DNA from: Clostridia bacterium
Lineage (GTDB): Bacteria; Bacillota; Clostridia; Christensenellales; UBA1242
Reading direction: 5' to 3'
NCBI GenBank assembly: GCA_017503445.1
Contig: JAFVTB010000094.1
Span: 1 to 12,836, forward strand
Length of the DNA: 12,836 nt
The notes under the pieces are model-generated. The model was not told the DNA's origin. It made no database searches and was given only the letters and a program-made list of their open reading frames with translations. A program made the translations under genes and the position numbers. This document shows positions 6,928-12,668 of the stretch, piece after piece. Numbering within the stretch: position 1 is the first letter of the stretch; the number at the start of each line of letters is the position of its first letter.

Positions 6928-7773
6928 ATGATAATCAGCAGCAAAAAACCCAAAATTGGATTGGTTTTAAGTGGCGGCGGCACACGCGGCTTTGCACACC
7001 TTGGGGCAATCAAGGCGTTTGAAGAATATGGTTTGAAATTTGATTTTGTGTCTGGCACAAGTGCGGGCAGTTTGGTTGGCGCATTTTATGCCAGCGGCAT
7101 GAAGTTTGAAGACATGCTTAACATCGCCCGTAAAATTGATGAAAAGGACATCCGCACATCAAAACTTGTGTTTGTGCCATCAAAAACTGAGGGTATTGAA
7201 AAAATCATCACTGATAATCTTGGGGATATCAATATTGAGGACCTTCAAATCCCGTTCACCGCCACCGCCGTGGATTTGAAAAGCACCGATGAAGTTTGCC
7301 TGACGAAAGGAAATTTGGCAAAGGCCGTGGCGGCAAGTTGTTGCGTGCCGGCAATCTTTCAACCGGTTGAACACAACAATCGCCTGCTTTGCGATGGGGG
7401 GCTTCGCAACACAATGCCTGCGGATATCCCAAAAATTTTTGGCTGTGATTATGTGGTTGCAATTGATGTGAACAAATCACGCCTTTATGGCACTGAAAGC
7501 ACAAAACTTGTTGATGTGGTGATGTGCAGCGTGCGCATTTTGATGGAAAGCAATGTGTTTAAGGGTTATGAATACAGTGATATTGTTTTAAGGCCTGAAA
7601 CAAAAAGGTTTAAGTCCACCAAAACGGAAGGTTGGCTGGATATGATTGAAGAAGGATATCGTGAAGCCATCAACAATATGCCAGAAATTTTGAAACTTTT
7701 CCAGCGCAGCGCACTGAATATTTTCAAAAAGAAAAAACTGCAGCTTAAATTTGAAAAGCCCGTGATTGAATAA
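6928..7773 (+). CDS. Patatin-like phospholipase (RssA-like)
   Basis: A 281-residue alpha/beta hydrolase of the bacterial patatin family, expected to hydrolyse acyl esters of phospholipids using a Ser-Asp dyad. The oxyanion motif GGGTRG is at 16-21, the nucleophile elbow GTSAG at 43-47 with Ser45, and the catalytic Asp156 sits in DGGLRNTMP. The order and spacing match the family, and the length is typical of the soluble YlbK/RssA type. No signal peptide or membrane helix is seen, so it probably acts on the cytoplasmic face of the membrane. The C-terminal 30 residues are lysine-rich (FKKKKLQLKFEKP). ATG has GAGGG upstream and a dedicated promoter. It is monocistronic, with a strong terminator immediately downstream. 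The in vivo substrate is unknown. Confidence 0.92.
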   Translation: MIISSKKPKIGLVLSGGGTRGFAHLGAIKAFEEYGLKFDFVSGTSAGSLVGAFYASGMKFEDMLNIARKIDEKDIRTSKLVFVPSKTEGIEKIITDNLGDINIEDLQIPFTATAVDLKSTDEVCLTKGNLAKAVAASCCVPAIFQPVEHNNRLLCDGGLRNTMPADIPKIFGCDYVVAIDVNKSRLYGTESTKLVDVVMCSVRILMESNVFKGYEYSDIVLRPETKRFKSTKTEGWLDMIEEGYREAINNMPEILKLFQRSALNIFKKKKLQLKFEKPVIE

Positions 7774-7778
7774 CAAGC

Positions 7779-7808
7779 AAATCACCCCGCGTTTTCGCGG
7801 GGTGATTT
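7779..7808. terminator. Strong bidirectional terminator
   Basis: A perfect 13-bp stem with a GC-rich core (CACCCCGCG/CGCGGGGTG) and TTTT loop; arms 7779-7791 and 7796-7808, flanked by A- and T-rich ends. It serves the convergent patatin and solenoid-protein genes, and its right arm touches the stop codon of the latter (7808-7810). Confidence 0.93.
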
Positions 7809-8629
7809 TATTCTTCAATATTGTCAAAGATTTTTTTGCTGGATTTGTTTGGGTTTTTCTTGATAAGGATATCGCTTATATCAAATTCAATTTGCTCGTT
7901 TAATTTCTTTTGTGGTTTTTGTGCATAAATCAAAATTGCTTGGCCAGATTTTTCTGTGATTTTGCCGCCAATTTGTTGGAAGACCATACTGTTGCCAGAC
8001 ATATGCAAAATTGAACCTTCGTTCATGGTGTCAATTTGCGCGCTGTCACAAATTTCTTTTATATCGCCATGATTCAGTGTTCCAATTTTGGCCTTATTCA
8101 ACATATATCCAATATGCCCGTGCATGATTGTGTGAATTTCTGTTTTATCAAGCATGCCATCAATCGTGCCATCAATGATTGTGCCAATTTTTGCGTTGTT
8201 GCGCATAAACATCACCTTACCAGAATTAAAGGTTGAAATTTCGGATTTTTTATCCAAAAATTTAATGCTGCCGTTGTTGAATGTGCCAATTTTGGCATGA
8301 CCGGTTACATATTCAAAATCACAATAATTGATTGTTGTGATTTGGGCGAAATCAGTCATCTTTTCAACAGTGGCTTTTTTCACCATGCCAATTTTTGCAT
8401 GGTCCTTCAAAAGGTTGATATGGCCACTGTGAAAAATTTGGATTTTGCTTTTGCCGCCAACTTCGATATAATCGCTGTCCGTGCTTTCCATCACACATGC
8501 TGTGCCAGAAAGCACGGCATTTTTGCAATTTATCAAAATATGCGCGCCCTCTGAAAGATTGATATTATCCACGTCTTCGTGAATTTTGGGTTCTGTGATT
8601 TGTTTTTTTTCAAAGAATTTGATTTTCAT
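7808..8629 (-). CDS. Predicted beta-solenoid protein of eleven 17-residue repeats
   Basis: I do not recognise this 273-residue protein. Its centre, residues 44-230, divides without gap or insertion into eleven 17-residue units of the form AxIxT(hydrophobic)xxGx(I/V)xx(M/L)xxx. Units starting at 78, 112, 146 and 180 all begin AKIG, while those between begin SKI, AQI, SEI, TEI or AQI, so a 34-residue alternation overlies the 17-residue period. Regular hydrophobic positions and the conserved Gly suggest two short strands per turn of a beta-solenoid; this is inference. There is no signal peptide or membrane segment, so it is probably cytoplasmic. The N-terminus (1-43) and the lysine-rich C-terminal tail (231-273) are non-repetitive caps or contact regions. 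The ATG follows AAGGGGG, 4 bases upstream. It is monocistronic, with a good promoter and terminator. A scaffold or assembly role is possible; none is shown. Confidence 0.85.
   Translation of the reverse strand: MKIKFFEKKQITEPKIHEDVDNINLSEGAHILINCKNAVLSGTACVMESTDSDYIEVGGKSKIQIFHSGHINLLKDHAKIGMVKKATVEKMTDFAQITTINYCDFEYVTGHAKIGTFNNGSIKFLDKKSEISTFNSGKVMFMRNNAKIGTIIDGTIDGMLDKTEIHTIMHGHIGYMLNKAKIGTLNHGDIKEICDSAQIDTMNEGSILHMSGNSMVFQQIGGKITEKSGQAILIYAQKPQKKLNEQIEFDISDILIKKNPNKSSKKIFDNIEE
7940..8500 (-). repeat. Coding tandem repeat, period 51 bp (102-bp super-period)
   Basis: This stretch encodes the eleven consecutive 17-residue units. The repetition is clear in protein but degenerate in DNA, so it looks old and under protein-level selection rather than a recent slippage array. 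AKIG recurs every 34 residues (102 bp) four times in succession. Confidence 0.85.
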
Positions 8630-8652
8630 AAATCCCCCTTTTGTTTGGAAAT

Positions 8653-8680
8653 ATTATATCATAAATTCAAAAAATGTAAA
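8653..8680 (-). promoter_or_regulatory. Promoter of solenoid-protein gene
   Basis: Minus-strand TTTACA (8675-8680), 16-base spacer, TATAAT (8653-8658). Predicted start is near 8646, with a leader of about 17 nt containing AAGGGGG. Confidence 0.7.
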
Positions 8681-8682
8681 TC

Positions 8683-8778
8683 AAAAAACCCAAAAAAAAC
8701 CACTGAAAATGCCGATTTTTCAAAAAATAAAAAAAATTATGCAAAAAAATCGACAAAATCCAAGAAAAAACGGAAAAA
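8683..8778. promoter_or_regulatory. Phased A-tracts between divergent promoters
   Basis: The 260-base gap 8630-8889 is the longest without a gene. Its middle holds runs of 4-8 A on the plus strand, centred roughly at 8685, 8695, 8707, 8724/8732, 8746, 8755, 8767 and 8776, plus a T-run near 8718. Many are 9-12 bases apart, which would give intrinsic curvature. The block lies directly upstream of both divergent -35 boxes and could act as an UP element or a nucleoid-protein site. Confidence 0.5.
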
Positions 8779-8781
8779 TGA

Positions 8782-8811
8782 TTGACAAATACTGGTGATT
8801 TGGGATATTTT
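8782..8811 (+). promoter_or_regulatory. Promoter of the 8890 gene-Smr operon
   Basis: A perfect TTGACA (8782-8787) precedes a weaker -10: either GATATT (8804-8809, 16-base spacer, with an upstream TG) or TATTTT (8806-8811, 18-base spacer). Predicted start is near 8817, giving a leader of about 70 nt, much longer than the others here. Confidence 0.6.
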
Positions 8812-8813
8812 TT

Positions 8814-8858
8814 AATTAAGTCTTAATTTTGTGGCAAAGCTTAAATTTTTTATTTAAG
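8814..8858. promoter_or_regulatory. Two inverted repeats in the leader of the 8890 gene
   Basis: AATTAAG-T-CTTAATT (8814-8828) sits at the predicted transcript start. CTTAAAT-TTTTT-ATTTAAG (8840-8858) follows. Both are 7-bp perfect inverted repeats sharing a CTTAA core. They could be a paired operator or weak AU-rich hairpins in the leader. Confidence 0.4.
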
Positions 8859-8889
8859 GGAAAAATCAAAGAACCTGGGAGTGCTTTCT

Positions 8890-9612
8890 ATGATTATATT
8901 AAAAACCGAGCTTAACAAGGAAGACTATGAATATATCTCAACGCAAATAAAAATCCTGATTCAACAACGGGATTTAAAAAATAAACCTTTAAAACCTTTG
9001 GATAAAGTTCAAGAAAAAAACTATGACAAATTGATTATTCCATTGGCTGAACGCGGACAAGTTGAAGCCATGCAAATGTATTGCGAGGGGCTTCCACCAA
9101 CTGCAACACTTAACAGCAGAATTGTCAGCAATTTTCATAAAATTGAACACAAAAGCGTGAAAGAACCGCGTGAATATTTGGCGCTTTCGGCGTTTTATAA
9201 TTGGTATGTAGATTATTATCGCTATACTTATAAATCAATCACGGTTGAAAGTTTGGAAGAATATCAAAAAGCGCGCGAATATTATCGCCTTGCGGGGCAA
9301 CAACTTTATCAAATTGGCAAAACAGACCCAATTGCAAAAGAAAGCGCATTTTTGCTTCAGCGTAAAAACCGTGAGGAACTTACGCATGATGAATATCTGC
9401 GGGCAATGTCAAATTCACGCAATGCAATTTATGTTGCGGCAAACCGCCAAACAAATGAAAACCCGCGCCTGAAACTTTTGATAAGATATTGCCAAAACCT
9501 TATTGCCTATGCCCCAGACAACGAATTCACCAGCCGCCAAGGAATTATCACAAATGTGGTGGCAAGTGTGCAGAAAAAAATGATTATGCTTGACGAGATG
9601 AATCGTGGCTGA
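8890..9612 (+). CDS. Unrecognised helical protein, possibly TPR/Sel1-like
   Basis: I do not recognise this 240-residue protein. It is charged and looks wholly alpha-helical and cytoplasmic, with no signal peptide or membrane segment. Two stretches resemble helical repeats: AERGQVEAMQMYCEGLPP (53-70) recalls Sel1-like units, and YQKAREYYRLAGQQLYQIGK (125-144) recalls a TPR helix pair. A tyrosine-rich patch (YNWYVDYYRYTY) spans 103-114. A function is not assignable. A GTG at 8881 lies in frame but has no room for a ribosome site; the ATG at 8890 has GGGAG 8 bases upstream and is chosen. The stop overlaps the start of the Smr gene by 8 bases, so the two are co-translated and may act together. 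The promoter region is unusual: a long leader, inverted repeats, and A-tracts shared with the solenoid gene. Confidence 0.85.
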   Translation: MIILKTELNKEDYEYISTQIKILIQQRDLKNKPLKPLDKVQEKNYDKLIIPLAERGQVEAMQMYCEGLPPTATLNSRIVSNFHKIEHKSVKEPREYLALSAFYNWYVDYYRYTYKSITVESLEEYQKAREYYRLAGQQLYQIGKTDPIAKESAFLLQRKNREELTHDEYLRAMSNSRNAIYVAANRQTNENPRLKLLIRYCQNLIAYAPDNEFTSRQGIITNVVASVQKKMIMLDEMNRG

Positions 9613-9949
9613 GTTTTTGACAGTTAACATCAAAGAAAATTTGCAAGCCGTGGATGTGGCACTTGCGGATTTTTTGATTGCCCTTGATGACGCCAAAGCG
9701 CAAAAAGCAAAAGCGCTGAAGATTGTGCATGGATATGGCAGCCACGGCGTTGGCGGAAAAATTTTGCTGGAACTTAAGCGCATTCTTCCACAAATGAAGC
9801 GGCGTGGCGAAATCAAGGATTACATCAGCGGCGCGGAATGGAGTTTTGCAAACCCCAAAGCATTTGCACTTATCACCAAAGTGCCTGATGCCGCGCTTGA
9901 TGAAGATTTGAACAATGGCAATATTGGCATAACAATTGTGATGATATAA
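9605..9949 (+). CDS. Small Smr-domain protein
   Basis: A 114-residue protein that is essentially one Smr domain, the fold found at the C-terminus of MutS2 and associated with DNA or RNA nicking and ribosome-collision responses. The signature is ALKIVHGYGSHGVGGKIL (37-54), with His42 and the glycine-rich loop where Smr proteins bind nucleic acid. A C-terminal strand ending GITIVMI is typical of short clostridial Smr proteins. The usual N-terminal LDLHG block is replaced by LTVNIKENL, so catalytic competence is uncertain. It starts with GTG at 9605, overlapping the upstream gene by 8 bases, and depends on that gene for translation coupling. A hairpin terminator overlaps its last codons. Confidence 0.82.
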   Translation: MAEFLTVNIKENLQAVDVALADFLIALDDAKAQKAKALKIVHGYGSHGVGGKILLELKRILPQMKRRGEIKDYISGAEWSFANPKAFALITKVPDAALDEDLNNGNIGITIVMI

Positions 9950-9967
9950 CAAATCATCACTTTTTTT
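9938..9967 (+). terminator. Terminator at the end of the Smr gene
   Basis: GTGATGAT (9938-9945) pairs with ATCATCAC (9953-9960) around a 7-base loop, followed at once by seven T. The stem has only three G-C pairs, so it may be leaky. It overlaps the Smr stop codon and lies just 14 bases before the murB start. Confidence 0.7.
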
Positions 9968-9975
9968 CATATATC
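9946..9975 (+). promoter_or_regulatory. Tentative murB promoter, leaderless geometry
   Basis: TATATC (9970-9975) lies six bases before the murB GTG, the same spacing as at walJ and the ATPase gene. The -35 match is poor (ATAACA, 9946-9951, 18-base spacer), inside the terminator loop. Read-through from the Smr gene is the alternative. Confidence 0.3.
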
Positions 9976-9981
9976 AATGCT

Positions 9982-10821
9982 GTGAAAATTGAAAAAAATA
10001 TATCTTTGTCAAATGAAACAACTTTTCGTTGCGGAGGGCGCGCCGCGTGGTTTTCTGCACCAGAAAATTTTGCCGAATTTGAAAACCTTTTGAAACTGCA
10101 TAAAGGCAAACTTTTTGTTTTGGGCGCAGGCAGCAAAACCCTTTGCCCCGACAGTGGGTTTGATGGACTTGTGATTTCAACAAAAAACTTAAAAAACATC
10201 ACTTTTGAAAATGATTTGGTGGTTTGTGATGCAGGCGCAAAGTTTTGCGATTTGGAAAAGTTTTGCATATCGCATGGGCTTTCGGGATTGGAGTGGTCTG
10301 CCGCGATTCCCGCAAGCGTTGGCGGCGCGGCGGTGATGAATGCGGGCGCGTTTGGCCACGATTTTTTTGAAAGCGTGGAAAAGGTTGAAATTTTTGAAAA
10401 CGGTGCGCGCAAAATCTTGCAAAAAAATGATATTGAATACGCATACCGCAAAACATCGCTGTTGGGCAAGGTGGTTTTTCGTGTGTGGCTGGCGCTTGAA
10501 AAAAAATCCCCAAAATTTGTGGCAAATGAGTTTGACAAATTTCGCCAAAAAAAGTTATCCGCCCAGCCCGTTTTTTATGGAAGCGCAGGCAGCATATTTA
10601 AGCGCACAGAAAATGTTATTCCTTCAAAAATAATTGACAAATTGGGGCTGAAAGGTGTTAAAATAGGTGGAGCAGAAATTTCCACCCACCACAGCGGGTT
10701 TATCATCAACACCGGAAATGCAACCGCAGGCGATGTGATTGCCCTTATTGACCTTGCGCGAAAAACCGTGGAAGAAAATTGTGGGATAAGGTTGGAAAAC
10801 GAAGTGATTATTATGGAGTGA
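9982..10821 (+). CDS. murB: UDP-N-acetylenolpyruvoylglucosamine reductase MurB
   Basis: MurB is the FAD enzyme that reduces UDP-GlcNAc-enolpyruvate with NADPH to UDP-MurNAc, the second committed step of peptidoglycan precursor synthesis in the cytoplasm. The 279 residues carry TTFRCGGRA (13-21), the FAD-binding GAGSKTLCPDSGFDGLVI (48-65), AAIPASVGGAAVMNAGAFG (107-125), YRKTSL, the active-site GSIFKR with Ser204, HHSGFIIN (236-243), and a C-terminal LENEV with probable catalytic Glu272. The short insert pattern and length are those of the type II enzymes of Gram-positives. The start is GTG with no ribosome binding site, and a terminator lies immediately upstream. It heads the murB-PHP-whiA operon, only 2 bases from the next start. 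Confidence 0.95.
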   Translation: MKIEKNISLSNETTFRCGGRAAWFSAPENFAEFENLLKLHKGKLFVLGAGSKTLCPDSGFDGLVISTKNLKNITFENDLVVCDAGAKFCDLEKFCISHGLSGLEWSAAIPASVGGAAVMNAGAFGHDFFESVEKVEIFENGARKILQKNDIEYAYRKTSLLGKVVFRVWLALEKKSPKFVANEFDKFRQKKLSAQPVFYGSAGSIFKRTENVIPSKIIDKLGLKGVKIGGAEISTHHSGFIINTGNATAGDVIALIDLARKTVEENCGIRLENEVIIME

Positions 10822-10823
10822 AA

Positions 10824-11564
10824 ATGCAAATTTTTGGGGATTATCACACACACACAACCTTCAGCCACGGCAAAGGCACGGTTTTGGAAAACGCCCACGC
10901 CGCGCAAGAAATGGGGCTGAAAGAACTTGGGATTGCCGACCACGGGTTTGGGCATATCCTTTATGGAATGGACAAGCGGGACCTGCCAAAGCTTCGAGCA
11001 GAAATTGAAAACGCCACCGCACAAACGGGCGTGCGCGTGCTTTTGGGTGTAGAGGCAAACTTTATTTCGCCAAATGGCGACATTGACATCGCGCCCGCCG
11101 ACATTGAAAAATTTGATTTTATCCTTGTGGGCCAGCACAGGTTTGTGAAAGCGCGCTTTGCGGACAAGTTTGGGTTTTTGCTTCCCAACATCTTGGGCAT
11201 AAAAAGCAAAAAAATGCGCGAAAAAAACACACAGGCAATTATCCGCGCAATGGAAAAATATCCCATTGATGCAATCACACACCCAAAGCATGGAATGGCA
11301 ATTGATGTGCTTGCAGTGGCAAAAAAAGCCGTGGAAACAAACACAATGATTGAATTGAACGCCAGCAAAATGCTTTTTTCCCGCGAAGAGATTTCCCAAA
11401 TGATTAATCTTGGCGTGATGTTTTTGATTTCCAGCGATGCGCACCACCCCGAAAAAATTGGATGCGTTGAAAATATGCTGAAGGTTGTGAAAGAATATAA
11501 CATCCCCGAAAGCCAAGTTGCAAATTTGAATAAACTGCCAACGTTTAAAAGGAAGAAATTATGA
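10824..11564 (+). CDS. PHP-domain phosphoesterase (YcdX-like)
   Basis: A 246-residue metal-dependent phosphoesterase of the PHP fold, a trinuclear-metal barrel shared with histidinol phosphatases and polymerase editing domains. The motifs run in order: DYHTHTTFSHGKG with His8 and His10, IADHG with His40, GVEANF with Glu77, VGQHRF with His105, ITHPKHG with His153, and ISSDAHHP with Asp205 and His207. All expected metal ligands appear present. The substrate is unknown. A longer frame opens at 10779 inside murB, but the ATG at 10824 has GGAG 5 bases before it and fits the family start. It follows murB by 2 bases and overlaps whiA by 4 bases (ATGA), so the three are translated as a unit. In Clostridia a PHP gene next to murB and whiA recurs, suggesting a link to envelope or carbon metabolism. 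Confidence 0.92.
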   Translation: MQIFGDYHTHTTFSHGKGTVLENAHAAQEMGLKELGIADHGFGHILYGMDKRDLPKLRAEIENATAQTGVRVLLGVEANFISPNGDIDIAPADIEKFDFILVGQHRFVKARFADKFGFLLPNILGIKSKKMREKNTQAIIRAMEKYPIDAITHPKHGMAIDVLAVAKKAVETNTMIELNASKMLFSREEISQMINLGVMFLISSDAHHPEKIGCVENMLKVVKEYNIPESQVANLNKLPTFKRKKL

Positions 11565-12508
11565 GTTTTGCCAAAGACACCAAATTGCAAATCATTGCAA
11601 ATCCCCTGCCAAACACGGAAAGCGAACTTGCCTTTATGGGCGCGCTTTTGCACACATCGGGGGAATTTGACCTTGCGCAAAAATCCGTCAGCTTCTTGAC
11701 GGATATCCCCGCGCTTTATGATTTCACAAATGATATCATCACGCGCCTTTATGGCAAGGGTGTTGGGCTGGAAATCAGCGATGATATGCGCATCAACAAA
11801 ACAAAATATTTTCGCATTTCACTTCCCAAAGATTTTGCAATGCAAATGCTTCAAGATTTTGGCATAATGTCTTCGCAAGGCGAATTTTTGTGGCACAAGA
11901 TTGATGATAATTTGATTGCCGACACCGAAAGCAAAAAAAGTTTTGTGAAGGGGGTGTTTATTGGCTGCGCCACAAGTTCAATCCGCCTTTCAAAATCCAC
12001 GCAAACAACATCAACGGGATATAATGTTGAATTTGTTTCCCACAGCCACGATTTCCTTTTGGAATTTTCGCTGCTGCTTGCAGAATTTAACATTGTTACG
12101 CGCCTTGTGAAGCGCAAAAAGCATTTTGTGCTTTACATAAAGGAAAGCAATCAAATTTGCGACCTTTTGGCGCTGGTTGATGCATACGACAGCGTTTTAA
12201 AACTGCAAGATGAACTTGCGCTGCGGGAACTTCGCAACAAAATCAACCGCCAAACAAATTGCTTAAGCGCAAACATCACCAAAACCGTCAACGCAAGTTT
12301 GAAACAAGTGGAGGCCATACAACTGATAAGCGACACCATTGGGCTTGAAAGCCTGCCGATGGATTTGCAAGAGATTGCACTTTTGCGCCTTGCAAACCCG
12401 GAAGAAAGTTTAAGCGAGCTTCAAAATATGACTGCGGAAAAACTATCGCGCAGTGCGCTTAATCACAGACTTGGCAAACTTTTGAAAATTGCCAAAGGAT
12501 TGGAATAA
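11561..12508 (+). CDS. whiA: DNA-binding protein WhiA
   Basis: WhiA is a Gram-positive protein made of a degenerate LAGLIDADG homing-endonuclease-like domain joined to a C-terminal helix-turn-helix. In Streptomyces it is a sporulation regulator and in Bacillus it affects division and chromosome segregation. The 315 residues show the LAGLIDADG-like region at about 125-200 (FVKGVFIGCATS, then VEFVSHSHDFLLEFSLLLAEF), and the strongly conserved C-terminus: NRQTNCLSANITKTVNASLKQ (229-249), LESLPMDLQEIALLRLANPE (262-281), SLSEL, and SRSALNHRLGKL (296-307). The length is normal. AAGGA precedes ATG by 7 bases and the start overlaps the PHP gene by 4. The neighbours rapZ and yvcK/glmR, often present with whiA in Bacillota, are absent from this cluster. 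A terminator begins at the stop codon. Confidence 0.95.
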   Translation: MSFAKDTKLQIIANPLPNTESELAFMGALLHTSGEFDLAQKSVSFLTDIPALYDFTNDIITRLYGKGVGLEISDDMRINKTKYFRISLPKDFAMQMLQDFGIMSSQGEFLWHKIDDNLIADTESKKSFVKGVFIGCATSSIRLSKSTQTTSTGYNVEFVSHSHDFLLEFSLLLAEFNIVTRLVKRKKHFVLYIKESNQICDLLALVDAYDSVLKLQDELALRELRNKINRQTNCLSANITKTVNASLKQVEAIQLISDTIGLESLPMDLQEIALLRLANPEESLSELQNMTAEKLSRSALNHRLGKLLKIAKGLE

Positions 12509-12535
12509 AAAAATCACCGCATGCGGTGATTTTTT
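12508..12535. terminator. Bidirectional terminator between whiA and the small ORF
   Basis: A fully symmetric palindrome: AAAAAATCACCG, loop CATG, CGGTGATTTTTT. It gives a 12-bp stem with A- and T-runs at the ends and so can terminate from both directions. It starts at the last base of the whiA stop and ends one base before the stop codon of the minus-strand small ORF. Confidence 0.9.
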
Positions 12536-12536
12536 A

Positions 12537-12668
12537 TTACATTGTTTGTTCGTTTTCCAATTCTGTTTCAAAGTCCACTTCTTTGGTTTTGTTTTTTGTG
12601 ATTGTGCCACCAGCGGTGATGATTTCCATATCTTCTTCTGGATATCTCATAAGATTGATTGTTGTCAT
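12537..12668 (-). CDS. 43-residue acidic small protein, unrecognised
   Basis: A 43-codon open reading frame encoding an acidic peptide, beginning MTTINLMRYPEEDMEIITAG and ending NEQTM, with ten Asp/Glu against four Lys/Arg. It has a perfect AGGAGG site 6 bases before ATG (12675-12680), the best in the window. Its start overlaps the pyrophosphatase stop in ATGA, which argues for coupled translation. The stop codon sits directly against a terminator, so the gene is the last of its operon. There is no signal peptide or membrane helix. A GG at residues 20-21 could suggest a leader-peptide cleavage site, but no exporter or modifying enzyme is in view, so a plain accessory small protein is more likely. 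Existence is well supported; function is unknown. Confidence 0.75.
   Translation of the reverse strand: MTTINLMRYPEEDMEIITAGGTITKNKTKEVDFETELENEQTM

Noticed and set aside
7940..8500. 51-bp periodicity considered as a CRISPR-like or VNTR array
   Set aside because: The repetition is in protein sequence within an intact gene and is degenerate in DNA, with no identical repeats or unique spacers.
8683..8778. A-rich block considered as a replication origin or CRISPR leader
   Set aside because: No DnaA-box cluster, iterons or direct repeats were seen; the layout fits a divergent promoter region.
8579..8798. Two overlapping plus-strand frames rich in Lys in the A-tract region
   Set aside because: They overlap the solenoid gene start and its promoter, have no ribosome site, and owe their openness to A-runs.
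10779..10823. ATG at 10779 as the PHP start
   Set aside because: It lies within murB and lacks a ribosome site; ATG at 10824 has GGAG and the family-typical start just before DYHTH.
12603..12668. Small ORF considered as a RiPP or double-glycine bacteriocin precursor
   Set aside because: A GG is present but no transporter, protease or modifying enzyme is in view, the core would be acidic and lacks Cys, and the context is housekeeping.
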